In this document: positions 1-11,354 of the stretch, one piece after another | How positions within the stretch are numbered: position 1 is the stretch's first letter | Layout: each line of letters opens with the position of its first letter | NCBI GenBank assembly: GCA_013076295.1 | Contig: RQOL01000906.1 | Coordinates: 3,162,001 to 3,226,000, forward strand | Direction: 5' to 3' | DNA: 64,000 nt | Origin: Sanderia malayensis | Lineage: Eukaryota; Cnidaria; Scyphozoa; Semaeostomeae; Pelagiidae | The notes under the pieces: model-generated | Database searches by the model: none | What the model was told of the DNA's origin: nothing | Seen by the model: the letters and a program-made list of their open reading frames with translations, nothing else | Position numbers and translations under genes: made by a program

Positions 1-333
1 TGGCGCGAAAGATAGGTCGTCCCAAGAAAGGTTGCATTTTCGGAAACAAAATTTGATGAGAACGACGACTGTCCTCGCACCAGGCCTCCAACGGGCGTCG
101 TCTTGAGATAGGTCGTGTTTCGGAAACTCTCTATTTATTCACTACGCAAACATTTGAAATTTTCAACTTTTGAACCAAAGATAGTTGCTCATCACAAGCA
201 TTTCTTGGAGCAGAGATGAGTGAATACCTAAAATGCCACTGGATATGCAAACCCAATTTATGAAATATATATGATATGCAATGCAGAGGGTTTGATTTAA
301 TTTAATATTATTATGATTTGATTTTTTCCACAG

Positions 334-2061
334 CCTTCGCATCCAAACCAAAGACAACGTTCTCGCCACTCCAGTTCGCCAGATAATCTGGAAGCAAATG
401 GTCGTATAAATGGACTTAGTGATAATAATAACATTGATCAGGACGATGGCAATGATGGCGATTATATTGTTGGTGGTGACAGGAGAAGAAGTAGCAAAAA
501 GAAGAATAGAGTTTTAAGAAGAGTATCAAAAATACCTGGAGCAGTTCAAGAAGATTATGATGATGATGATGATGATGATGATGATATTAGTGTTGCATTG
601 GATATCGATCGAGTACAATTAATAACTGAAAGCGAAACTGATAATCCCGCTGATTATGATTATGATGATTGGTCAGTACACACTCCATCTTTGCCACCTT
701 TATCCATGACGTCATCAGAGGAATCAACCAGCCATGGCAATAATCAAACTAGCCTTTCGGATTTCTCGCAGTCAATGAAATCAAATTCTGGTAAATTTCC
801 TTGTTTTCTTTATTTAACCAATGCCATGAACGAGTGTCAACAAATGATTAATAACTAATTTATCATTTCAGCTTACAAGCTCAATGTCGAATCTACGCAT
901 GATTTTTTGATAAAGGTTGGAAACTGTTAATATATATGATGCCAATTGACATTTATTGATTAATATATCTTATGATAATAATGATAATGAACTGGTGATT
1001 AATAAAAGGTTATTTTTTTAGTCAATTTTATCACAAATAGAAGAACAAAGGCAATCATTGATTCGACGAGCCCACATATCAGGTTGGTAAGCTTTCTAAT
1101 TCTGCCACGTAGACATATTTGATTATACAACCGTAGAGTAATAATTATCATTTGATTTTGTTATCGATATTATACCTTGTACTAAAACACGATAGCTCTT
1201 GAGTTTAGTAGGAACGGACACTTTGCGAAAGATTATTGACATTAACTATCGGGATGTGCATTTAATAGCTATAGGTTATAAGTAATTAAATACTTGTGAA
1301 TCATTTAGATCGGAAGGAGGCAGCCACAAGGAAACAAAGAACCAAGGATTTCAAGTAAATATACGTTTTGAAGCTCTGTGCAGTGAAGTAATCTAGTGTG
1401 GTATAGATGTATAGTGATTTGATGCAAATTATTTTACGTAAAGGCTTGTTGACCAACGATTTGGAAGACTGGAGTCACACGTGATAACTTTAGCAAGAAG
1501 TGTTGCGAATCTATCAGCCGAATTAAAAGTTCAGAATAAAATGCGTCAAAACATATCGAATTTACAAAAAGAATTTTATGATCTCAGTATGAGGCGAAAC
1601 AACGAAGTAAAATATCTTCAAGAAAAAGTTCGACTTGTGCAAATTGATAAAATGACTCAGAAAAGAATTCGAAAACTTCGGCAGTAAGTCATTCATATTT
1701 TCATATCGATTATATTCAACGACTTACCATACCCTACTAATTATATTTTGTTTCGACTTTGATATAGTTTTTTTGGGGAAGATCCCAGCCAGCCATTGTT
1801 GTTGAAATTTCTCAAACAGCTCGGATATGAAGTAAGTAATGAAATACTTTGCTTTGGTTGATTGTTAAAAATTAACCGAAACATTTGGGGAACGGGATTG
1901 CAGTTTTTTCTATTATTTTTTAGGAATATTCCCCCTTGTTTCACAAGGGACGAATAGGGTTGATGGAGCTTCCATATTTAAGTGAAGAACAGTTAATAGA
2001 ACTTGGTTTACCATTGGGACCAGCATCTCGAATAATTGAAAATGCAAAACATGTTAACTAG
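334..2061 (+). CDS. Coiled-coil protein with C-terminal SAM domain (5'-partial)
   Basis: Product not recognised. The 3' exons of a larger gene are readable: 334-790, 872-915, 1022-1082, 1309-1356, 1468-1684, 1768-1830 and 1924-2061, with consistent phases. The first exon has an acceptor (ccacag) and no start codon, so the N-terminus lies left of the window or in an unseen exon. It encodes a low-complexity region with a basic RRRSSKKKNR patch, then a run of about nine Asp. The exon at 1468 is a strong coiled coil rich in K, R, Q and L. The last two exons form a SAM-like fold starting FFGEDPSQPLLLKFLKQLGY and including LSEEQLIELGLPLGPASRI, the typical SAM helix-5 signature. The order acidic linker, coiled coil, terminal SAM suggests a scaffold or adaptor of neurabin/SAMD14-like layout, but I cannot assign a family. 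It converges on CEP20, 133 bp away. Confidence 0.6.
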
Positions 2062-2194
2062 ATAATTATATTAACAATATCAATCCGATAGCTCATAAGT
2101 ATTTTTTAAATTGCTGTACAGTACAGGTTTCAAAAGTTAGGTTGCTGCTCAAAAGTTTGCATTATTAAATATTTGTAAATTGTAAAGTCATTTC

Positions 2195-2683
2195 CTAAGG
2201 GCGATTTCCATAAATAATAAGTCTGTTTTTGCCTTGTCTCTCTTCGACTTCTTCTGATGAATATTCTGTCTCTCCCTCTTTTGCCTTGTAAGACGACAAT
2301 GGCTTGCTGATCTGTGATTGGATATTCTTTCCTTGTAAGAAATGAGATATTATTCCATACAGCAGAGGTATGTTGTTAATATTATCAACTTCGTCTTTTA
2401 CATTGAGCTCTTGCTGTAAGAATTTCCTGTCAATCTTTTCTTTGGGCTGGTTTGCTTCTGCTAAAAGCACTGAGTTCGTGTAGGAATAATTGTTGAATTC
2501 CAAATATTCCCTGATTAACTCATTAATTAAAAGATTTTCATTTGATAGCGCAGGCTTCGGCTCATTATGATCATCCAGTGCATTGAAAACTTCTGCTCTT
2601 ATTCTTGCTCGTACGTTGCTTAATACGCCTCTGTTTTCCAAAGTTTCTTTCAAAACACTTTTCAAATCTTCTATTTTCGCCAT
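2195..2683 (-). CDS. CEP20: CEP20 / FOR20 (FOPNL), centriolar satellite LisH protein
   Basis: A 162-residue protein in one uninterrupted exon. The family localises to centriolar satellites and basal bodies and is needed for ciliogenesis. An N-terminal helix with VLKETLENRGVL leads into RARIRAEVFNALDD, then the LisH-type block LLINELIREYLEFNNYSYT, which matches FOPNL closely; a conserved IPLLYGIISHFL helix follows. I chose the Met at 2683 (MAKIEDLKSVL) because family members begin there. An in-frame Met further upstream at 2758 would add 25 unconserved residues. The C-terminal tail is acidic and divergent, as in orthologues. It is head to head with DCAF13. Confidence 0.93.
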   Translation of the reverse strand: MAKIEDLKSVLKETLENRGVLSNVRARIRAEVFNALDDHNEPKPALSNENLLINELIREYLEFNNYSYTNSVLLAEANQPKEKIDRKFLQQELNVKDEVDNINNIPLLYGIISHFLQGKNIQSQISKPLSSYKAKEGETEYSSEEVEERQGKNRLIIYGNRP

Positions 2684-2903
2684 TTTGAAAATACCCGCTA
2701 TTTTGAAGTTGCAATGCTGATGGTTAATAACATGCACCAACATAAGAAAAGGTGACATTCAATACGAGGCTATTTCAAAAAGGGTCCTTGTATTGCTTTT
2801 TCTTCCTCCATGATTGTTGTCGTGTTAAGAGAATCAAGTGAGCTGTAGAATCTGTTGAATCCTTGGATATCTGTGAATTGGCATTGGAATTTGAGACAAA
2901 AAC
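2684..2903. promoter_or_regulatory. Shared CEP20/DCAF13 bidirectional promoter region
   Basis: This 220-bp interval separates the divergent start codons of CEP20 (-) and DCAF13 (+). It must hold both 5' UTRs and core promoters unless distal UTR exons exist. I see no TATA box placed for either gene. Inference from geometry only. Confidence 0.5.
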
Positions 2904-4241
2904 ATGAAAGTCAAGGTCTTGTCAAGAAATCCTGCTGACTATGTTCGCGAAAGAGTCTCAGATGTTCATAAAGTTCCAAGAAATTTAGATCCAACTTTGC
3001 ACCCATTCGAAGCTCCAAGAGAATATACTCTTGCAAGTAATGCAGCTAAACTTGAACGTGTTTTTGCAAAGCCATTTGTTGGGTCACTAGAAGGTCATAC
3101 TGATGGCGTAAATTGCTTGGCGAGAAGTCCAAAGTCTCTTTCCACTCTTATATCTGGATCTTGCAATGGCGAAGTTAAAATTTGGAATCTTAGTCAAAGA
3201 GAAGAAATAAAGACACTCCAAGCACATAATGGATTTGTAAGAGATTTATGCTTCAATTGTGCTGGGGATAGTATATTTTCAGTTGGAGATGATAAAATTA
3301 TTAAGCAATGGAGCAATTTACATTCAGAAGCAAGAACAATTGAAGAGCCCACGAACACAATAATTCATAAAAGTCTTTTAACTGGTATAAGTCATCATTG
3401 GACTGATGATATATTTGCTACAAGTGGTGAGAAAGTTGAAATATGGGATGAATCAAAAGCATTTCCAATAAAGACATACTCATGGGGTGTAGATACAATT
3501 TCATCAGTTAAATTTAACTTAGTTGAAACTCATTTGCTTGCAGCCACTTGTTTAGACAGAGGTATATTTTTATGTGATACACGAAGTTCAGATCCAGTAA
3601 GAAAAGTAATCATGAAAATGAAGACAAATGCAGTGGCCTGGAATCCAATTGAGGCCTATATTTTCACAGCAGCTAATGAGGACTCTAATTTGTATACATT
3701 TGATATGAGGCGTTTAGATATGCCAGTTAATGTCCATATGGATCACGTTGCAGCCGTTCTAAATGTTGATTATTCGCCAACGGGACAAGAATTTGTCACA
3801 GGAAGTTTTGATAAGACTATAAGAATATTTCCAAGAGACAGAGGACACAGCAGAGAAGTTTATCATACAAGAAGGATGCAACACGTTTTTTGTGTTAAAT
3901 TCAGTGCTGATTCCAAGTTTATTCTTTCTGGCAGTGATGAAACTAATATCAGAATATGGAAATCAAATGCATCTGAGAAATTAGGACCTGTTACACCCAG
4001 ACAAAGGACTGCATTGCAATATAATGAGAAATTAAAGGAAAAATTTCAACATCACCCAAAAATAAAGAGGATATTGAGACACAGGCATGTTCCAGCTCCA
4101 ATTTATAAGGGCACCAAACAAAAACGTGACCAAGTTAATTCAATAAAGATGAAAGAAAAGAATGTTGAATTACACAGTAAACCTGGATCTGTTGAACATG
4201 TACCAGAAAGGAAAAAGAACGCTGTTGCTGTTCAAAAATAG
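2904..4241 (+). CDS. DCAF13: DCAF13 / Sof1-like WD40 protein (intronless)
   Basis: A 445-residue protein, the same length as the vertebrate orthologue. DCAF13/Sof1 is a nucleolar WD40 component of the U3 snoRNP small-subunit processome and also a CUL4-DDB1 substrate receptor. It starts MKVKVLSRNPADYVRERVSD, the family N-terminus. Seven WD-like blades follow (for example GHTDGVNCLARSP, ISGSCNGEVKIWNL, GSDETNIRIWKS). The C-terminal Sof1 domain holds LKEKFQHHPKIKRILRHRHV and PAPIYK. The whole reading frame is one exon, unlike every well-resolved longer neighbour and unlike the multi-exon vertebrate gene. An AATAAA lies at 4402-4407. Start choice is secure. Confidence 0.97.
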   Translation: MKVKVLSRNPADYVRERVSDVHKVPRNLDPTLHPFEAPREYTLASNAAKLERVFAKPFVGSLEGHTDGVNCLARSPKSLSTLISGSCNGEVKIWNLSQREEIKTLQAHNGFVRDLCFNCAGDSIFSVGDDKIIKQWSNLHSEARTIEEPTNTIIHKSLLTGISHHWTDDIFATSGEKVEIWDESKAFPIKTYSWGVDTISSVKFNLVETHLLAATCLDRGIFLCDTRSSDPVRKVIMKMKTNAVAWNPIEAYIFTAANEDSNLYTFDMRRLDMPVNVHMDHVAAVLNVDYSPTGQEFVTGSFDKTIRIFPRDRGHSREVYHTRRMQHVFCVKFSADSKFILSGSDETNIRIWKSNASEKLGPVTPRQRTALQYNEKLKEKFQHHPKIKRILRHRHVPAPIYKGTKQKRDQVNSIKMKEKNVELHSKPGSVEHVPERKKNAVAVQK

Positions 4242-5376
4242 ATCCTGTTTATTTATATGTTGTAATATAATGCTATGTGATGCATGATATAATAATATGA
4301 TATGGTCTTATTATCATTTTGTTTGCTTTTAATTAATGTTTAATGATATCCCCAAATTGCTCTTTGTTTTATATTTCAATCTCTATATTGTTTTTCTGCT
4401 GAATAAAACCATTTGAAAATTGAACAGAAAATTTAATCTCTTGTTTATGGCCCACAACAGAATTTTGTAATTTATTTGTCTTACAAATTCGTTAACGGAG
4501 GACGAGCCAAATAAGGTAATGGAATTACCATGTCAAACAATATGATAATTCTTTCTTTTGAATTTTAATTGTGATGAACTATTTTCGTTGTGGGTAATCA
4601 TGTGTGCTTCACGCAATGGCTTCACGTTGCGACTTCATGTTCACATCACATTGGTCTCTTCCGACCTCTGCGAAGGAACATTATCCAACAGGGTGAATGG
4701 AGGCAGCGCAGCAAGAAAGAGGTGTTTTCCTCAACTTTGAATTTGGTTCGAGTTGTTTCTATTCAAAATGCTATTTATTTACACATAGATTGTTGAAAAT
4801 TACGCTGATATGTTGCTGATAAAATCATCATCGTCATATTTTGATCCATGGTGACTTTTTTGTGCTAGTCAGTTCAAATTACATCGCAAAGTAATAACAA
4901 GGAGGAGAATTACTTGTCGACACGAGGGCCTAATTTATGGCATAAGATCACGACACCAAGATTTCCTCCTCAAAGCCTGGTGAGTTAACATTTTATGCAC
5001 GTCTAAAATGCTTCAACATGATCTTCATTTTCGAAATGTTCGAAATTATTTCAGTTTAATCTATTCAAGTGCCAAGTTCAAAAGTAACAGAGTTTCTATC
5101 CTTCTTGCGGATTTCACGACGTCGAGTTTTTGTGTTTTTTTCATGGTATCCTGTTGTTATTATCAATGTAATAAATGAAAAGCAAATTTTCGGAGCAGTA
5201 TGATTTTAAGAGATCAGATATATTTTTCCGTGTTTGTTTGTTCGCTTTTAACCATGCTGGAACTTTAGGGCTCCGTGGCGGTGGCTTGGATGAATTGTGG
5301 TTAGGATGAGGATGAAATAACCTTCAACTTATTTCATCTTTTTCTTATGCATTGTTCTATTATGTTCTACGTAGCA
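4242..5376. other. DCAF13-TECPR2 intergenic region with candidate 5' UTR exon
   Basis: No coding exon could be supported. A good donor context (agcctg|gtgagt at about 4980) follows a stretch without coding character. A plausible acceptor (ctacgtag) ends at 5374, just before the TECPR2 start. A non-coding TECPR2 first exon ending near 4979 is therefore likely. Short overlapping frames at 4558-4796 show no family similarity. Confidence 0.35.
4402..4407 (+). terminator. Candidate poly(A) signal of DCAF13
   Basis: A canonical AATAAA hexamer about 160 bases after the DCAF13 stop codon, followed by T-rich sequence. No competing AATAAA lies nearer the stop. Confidence 0.55.
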
Positions 5377-8300
5377 ATGGGTGAAATACTGGTTGGTAAA
5401 GATGTCATCCTTAAAGAAAAGGAACCAGAAACAAAATTACTACAGATCTTACCTGTCAAAGCACAACTTGGTTTTACATCACTCAAAAATCATTACTCTC
5501 AACGTGGTGATCAAGGCATTAAAAGATTTCTTCAAACTTCCAAGCCCCATGACACATTGAAATTGGAGTATACATGCATTGATGTGAGCAAGAACTTAAT
5601 TGCACTTGGCTGCAATTTTGGTATCTTGTTCTTCTTTGACAGAGAACTATGCCGTCTACAAAGATTTATAACAGACGTTAGTTACTTCAACTTCATATGT
5701 TATATATGTTATTATATGTTGCAATTGTTATCCATTTACTTATTTTTCATTAATTAAAATACATCTTTTGGTTACAGGCGAAGCAAGTTCCAATTGTCTG
5801 TTTGAAGATTCTCGCAAATCAGAATTTTGCTGCGACTGGTCAGTTTAATGGGGCATTGACAATTTTCAATTATGGAAAAGACAATGACAGTAATTTTAAG
5901 GCATGAAATTGATGAATTCATTTATTAATTCCTTCATGTTTTTGCAGCTTTTGGCATCAATTCTTGTTTATGACATCTCCTATTCGTTAATTTCCAGATA
6001 CTGCTCAAGTGCACCGTAGACGGCCATCACAATGCTCCAGTTACTTGCATTCAATGGACGCCAGATGGAACAAAATTATTCTCTGGTGACAGTGAAGGAA
6101 ATGTAGCCATATCAGTCATTAATATGGATGATGTATGTATATCTATATTTTCAATATATTCATTTTAGTGCTTTATTGTATTATATAGTCAACATGTCTT
6201 CAATTTATCTGTAAAAAAGGAGCGATCGTTTTTACAAATTTTATATTTTCAGGGTCAAACACACACAGTGTTTATATGCAGAGAAAATTCACCAGTAACA
6301 CAATTATCTCTTTGTCATACTGCGTTGCTTGTATCCACATTGAGAAGATCATTAATCTGGCCATTTAATACTAAAATGCCAGTCCAAGTAGGACAACAAG
6401 AAAGAAAAGTGCATGGTAATTTTGGGGCTTGCTTTCTACCAGATATAGAAGGCAATATGTCACACTCACCACCTCTTGTTTATGCTGCTAGACCTGGACT
6501 TCGGATATGGCGAGCTACAATTGAAGGCAAGGTTTCAACAACTATGATTTTTAAGGATTTAATTGCTAAAGGAGAGCCAGAAATCACCACTTTGAATTTG
6601 GCATCAAGAAGCGGTGAAAATGGACCAACTTTAGAGCCAAAGCAATTTGGATCTTTAAAGGTTCTATCAGACAGTTTCTTATTATCCTGGCAAGGATCAT
6701 GTGTATGGGTTATAGATCCAAATATGGGTCTCACAGTTGGTTGTCATAGTAATCTTGGCTGTGTTGTCGATGTTTCTACTTGTGGAACAGAGATGTTTGT
6801 TCTTTCAAAGGGAGGTGGATCATTTATCAGAAAGATATCACTTGAAATAAGTCCACAAAGTCCTGTTATGGAAGTAAGAGAATTGAGTTTAGCATCAACT
6901 GACCATATGATGCCAAGATCAGGCTCTGTGAATCAATTTGAAGAAACCGATAAACTGGATAGAATTTTTGGTGAAGTTAAGAATACAACAGTTGGAATCA
7001 TAAGCGTTGTTAAACGAAATGTAGTGAAGAAGATTGAGCAAATGAAGAACACCGATGACTCTGAAGAAGACAAGACTTCATCTGGTGAAAATGTCTCATC
7101 TGGTGAAAATGTTTCAACTGATAATTCTCCAAACTCAAATAGGAAAATCAATTCATCAAGAAATATTGACATTAAAATGAATGGCAGAACGACCTTCAAT
7201 TCTGAACTGGGCAGCCCTTGTTGCATTATTCCTTCACCAGTTGAAAAAAGAATTGAAAATGAATTTGGAAATGGAGAGTTAAACAAGAAAGATGGAGGTA
7301 GCAAGCAAGATGAAGAAGACTCAACTATAGATATTGAGAGAAACAAGGACATAGATCTACATCAAGAACAAGAAGGTTTAACAGAGTTAGAAGGTGAAGG
7401 AGTAAAGAAAGATAAAAACCTGACAGGGGAAGAAGGGATGGAAGAAGACACAAAATATGATGCATCAACACCAAAAAATATCAACGTTTTAATTAAGCAT
7501 GATTTGAAAGAAGCACCAATCCCGTTTCATCATATTTCTTCAAAAGCATTTAGCTCTGACATCGTTTTTGAAGGAACGTCCAGGCAAAAGTCAAAAAGAA
7601 AGATCAAAGCTAAAAAGGGTACGCTGTAGCATTTGTTAATTGCCATCTTTACATTCAGTAAATTACTTAATTATTTACATGCCTTGTACTTTCTGTTAAC
7701 CACGCCCCCTTTCCATAACGCTAGCGTCTTGAAATGATTGCATGTATTGGGCGGATGAGGTTTTTCTTCATGCATGTCATGTGTGTTACCTCAATTGCGT
7801 TTAAGTGCGAGTTTACTGAGATATAATCTCTTTGCAAATTATTTTTAGTAAATGTTTTCATGAATACTATTTGTGTTATTTTTTAGTTGTTAATGGAACT
7901 GATGAAGTTGGTTTGGAAGAAATGAACACTGAGGCCATGAATGCGATAACAAAATCGGATATTAATATTGATGAAAATGTTAATAATGTCGAATTGCATT
8001 CATCTGATGAAATTGCTTGCGTAAAGGATGCAGACAGGCTAGAGAAACAGGATACTAATGTAAAAATACCAGTGAGTTCGAGAAAAAGGTTTTCTGACAA
8101 CGAAGAAGATGAATTTCAGGAGAAAATTGAAGAAAGTTGGACGCATGACGCTGATTTAGAAGAAATGAAGACTGAGGCTAAGAATGCGATAATAAAAATG
8201 GATAGCAATATTGATGATAATGTTAAAGATGGCGAATTGCATTCATCTGTTGAAATTGCCCAGGCAAAAGATGAAGGCATGCTAGATGAACAGGAATATC

Positions 8301-11300
8301 ATGTTGAGGAACCTGCGAATTTGAGAAAGGGGCTTTGTGTCAATGAGAGTGAAGACGCACAGGTGAGGGTTGAGGAACAGCTGAATGATGGGATTGACGA
8401 AGATGAGAGGACACCACCGTTATTGGAAAGAAGAGCATCAACTGTCGATGAACTTTCTCATGAAGATAATGTTGAAGACACGCTTCTATTGAATGACTCA
8501 GTTTTGGATGAAAGTGGAAACGAGGTACGTCACACAAAAGAAATTGAACAAAACGACCTTTCAGAGAAATTAAAAGATCATAATATTAATGATGATAATA
8601 TTGGTAAGCAACCTGGTGGTGTTGAAGAAATGAATTCTACTATTGTTACGAGCAATGTGGAAAGTAATGATGATAATCAGAAGGAAGGCGATGAAAGTAT
8701 GAAATTTTATATAAGAAAGGGAGATCAGAGTACAAGCGAAAGAGCAACGAACATACCAGATGATCTATTGGATTTTGAAAAAGGTAGAAAAGGAGACAAG
8801 TTGATGTTGAAGAGGGTGAAGAAGAGAGAGCTTTGCAAGCAAATTGATGGTGAAGCAGTTGAGCGTACGCACAACCGCTCAAGTAGTTCTGGATGTATAT
8901 ATCTTGATCAAGAAGATACAATTGATTCCAATGTTATCTGGTTGGATGAAGATGAAGAGAAGATTGATATGAAAGAAAGTCCACCTCATTCTCCAGTGAC
9001 CAAGGAGCCGTCGTTATTTCCAGCACCTCAAATGAATTATCAATCAATTTATTCACAAGATGCAATCAGTTTATCTGATTTGTCCTTCTCAGAAGCAGAA
9101 TATTCAGTTGACGATGCTTCAAAATTCACAGATCATGTTCAACATGATACTCATTACGACTCTCTGTCTATTCTGTCAACGAACAGTAATGAGTTGACTG
9201 ACGTGGAGGACAATGCATGTAACACACCGCCAATCAATTTGGATCCATCTGGTGGAGTGGAACTCAGTGATGTTATGTTTCTTAAGAGACGAAGTGGCTC
9301 AGGCAAATGCAGTTCATGCAGCTCACCATCTGTTTTCAGTCTCGAAGGACAGCCTGTTTCGCCACATTCTCTTGCTGAGAAATTGTCAGAAAGATTGAGA
9401 TTATTGGCCGATAGTTGGGCTGAAATTGCACTTCCTAATTGTGGCTGTGTTCAATCGCTAACAGTGACAGATACATTGGTGTGGTGTGTTGATAGTCATG
9501 ATCATATATTCATCACACCTTCCTCATCTGCATCCGTTCTGTGGAAGAAAATCGACGGAAGAGCAAGACAAATTGCTGCAAACCAAGCTGGCTCTATTAT
9601 TTGGTGCGTCAATCGAAAGAAAGTAGCATCTTATCGTACAAATGTGAAAACAAATAACTCTCAAGGTATTTGCGTTTTTAATCGATATTTTTTGTTCAAC
9701 AGTTTGTAGAATCGAGTTCATTGATTTCCACTCGGTCAGTAATTACTTGATGTAAATATGTTTTTTAGGGAGTGATTGGGAGGCTGTAGAAAGTGACATA
9801 CTTGAAGTAGCCGTTGATGATAATTGTCTTTGGGGCATCAAAACCAATGGAGATATATTCATACGAAACGGAGTATCGCCTCAACAACCATATGGAATTG
9901 GCTCAAGAAAAGTCCGAGTGGCATCTGATCTTGTTCATATTACATGTCTTGCTGGAATGGTTTGGGGATTGGATATTTACAATCATGTGCAGATATATCA
10001 AGGTAATCGTCACTAGATTCATTGTTCAAAGTTATTTTACAGCATGTTATACGATGCTGATGTGTCTTATAGCTACACACTGATTATCTGTATTTGATTA
10101 ATAGGAGATTTGAATTCATTGTGTGGAAACGAGCAAGCTATTCAATGGTTAGAATTACCTGGAATAACAGCAAGCTATGTGAGTCTTGGTCCAAAGGGTG
10201 TCTGTTGGATAATCGATAAAGATGGAAAGATTTGGTTCAATTTAGAAATATCAGAAGAGAATGTATTTGGAGGTAAGTGGTATGAGTTGTCTCTCGGTGA
10301 ATATCTTGTCCAAGATCCAACTGTCCTGTCAACTGTTGCATCCTTCTTCAAACGCGGAAATGATCCCAAAATATTGTCCGGAAATGACATATCTGGAATT
10401 TGGATACTCGGTAAACATGGATCATTGCATGCAGCACGCGGACATTTGCTTGGTACAAGATGGGACTTAACTGTGCCAATAGCAATGTCACCATCAACCA
10501 TTTGGACTTGCGTATCTGCACAAGGCTCCACTGGTAATGGAGGATTCATATGGGCTTTACAGCCAAATGGTGATCTGCATTGTTTTAGACCAGAAAGTCG
10601 AAGCTTTCTTGTACAGCCACCTCCGGGAACAATCCTCAAGTATATATGCGCATCACCAAGATCACTATGGGCATTGACAAGCAACCAAGATGTCTACATT
10701 CGCAAAGGGATATCAGAGACGACGCCACAGGGACTCAAGTGGAATGTAGTGAGCATGTCTTCCATGGGTAACGAACGCATCTGTAGTATTGCATGCGGTG
10801 TTGTTGTTGTTTGGGCTGTTGATTACCATGGCAATGTTTGGTTTCAAATGGGAAGAGATGATTTGCGACAAGGTGTTTATCACCCTGCATGGGTGCAAGT
10901 AGAAGGATCGCCCTTTGATGGATGTCAATTCACTAAAATTGCTGTTAGCTCAAATGATTCGATGGTTTGGGCTGTTGATGATAAGAATAACATCTATGCA
11001 CGTAAAGATGTTTCAGAAGGATTTCTTATTGGCACTGATTGGGAGATTGTCGCAGGAACTGGTGGTAAAGATATCACAGTAAGTGAGAACATCGTGTGGG
11101 CATTATGTCCCAATGGAAGTATTGTATGCCGTTTTGGTTTGTCTCCAAAGAATTTTATTGGTGATTATTGGAAAACTGTTCCCGGATGTTTCAACAAGAT
11201 ATCAGTGACAGCCGATGATGAATTATGGGGTATCGATCGACAGGGACAGCTGTATCAAAGATATACCATGCACTTTTTTGGTACGCAAGCAACAAGAAAA

Positions 11301-11354
11301 TCTCCTTCATACAGTCAACTTTTCCCTACCGATGATGACTGGGAACTTATTTAA
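5377..11354 (+). CDS. TECPR2: TECPR2, tectonin beta-propeller autophagy protein
   Basis: Exons 5377-5676, 5778-5900, 5998-6132, 6253-7618, 7887-9665, 9769-10002 and 10105-11354 join in frame to about 1,728 residues; the human protein has 1,411. TECPR2 binds Atg8-family proteins and supports ER-exit-site and autophagosome/lysosome traffic. The N-terminal WD propeller is recognisable: TPDGTKLFSGDSEGNV, LLVSTLRRSLIWPF, GNFGACFLPD, YAARPGLRIWRA. The middle (about 6900-9350) is a long acidic low-complexity linker, longer than in vertebrates, holding an internal 81-residue duplication. The C-terminal half has repeated tectonin motifs (WALTSNQDVYIRKGIS, WAVDDKNNIYARKDVS). The protein ends DDDWELI, a terminal LIR-type motif like the vertebrate one. 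The intron after 5900 has a GC donor. I preferred the Met at 5377 because an acceptor ends just upstream; an in-frame ATG at 5347 is the alternative. Confidence 0.93.
7913..8398 (+). repeat. In-frame tandem duplication in TECPR2 linker (2 x 243 bp)
   Basis: Two adjacent 81-codon units start at 7913 (LEEMNTEAMNAI) and 8156 (LEEMKTEAKNAI). They share further anchors: NIDENVNNVELHSS against NIDDNVKDGELHSS, then EIACVKDADRLEKQ against EIAQAKDEGMLDEQ. The second copy fades toward the end. The period is an exact multiple of three, so the frame is kept. Both lie in the acidic linker of one exon. Confidence 0.8.

Noticed and set aside
1..130. Short direct repeats (gataggtcgt twice, tttcggaaac twice) at the window start
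   Set aside because: Units are only about ten bases and imperfectly spaced; may be an edge of a repeat, but nothing more can be said.
4558..4796. Two overlapping open frames between DCAF13 and TECPR2
   Set aside because: Neither shows protein-like conservation or a splice context; overlapping frames suggest chance.
6933..7352. 139-codon Ser/Phe-rich open frame antisense to TECPR2
   Set aside because: Antisense of the acidic low-complexity linker (GAA/GAT codons read as TTC/ATC); composition artefact.
10175..10684. 169-codon open frame antisense to TECPR2
   Set aside because: Lies opposite a conserved tectonin-repeat exon; a shadow of the real frame.
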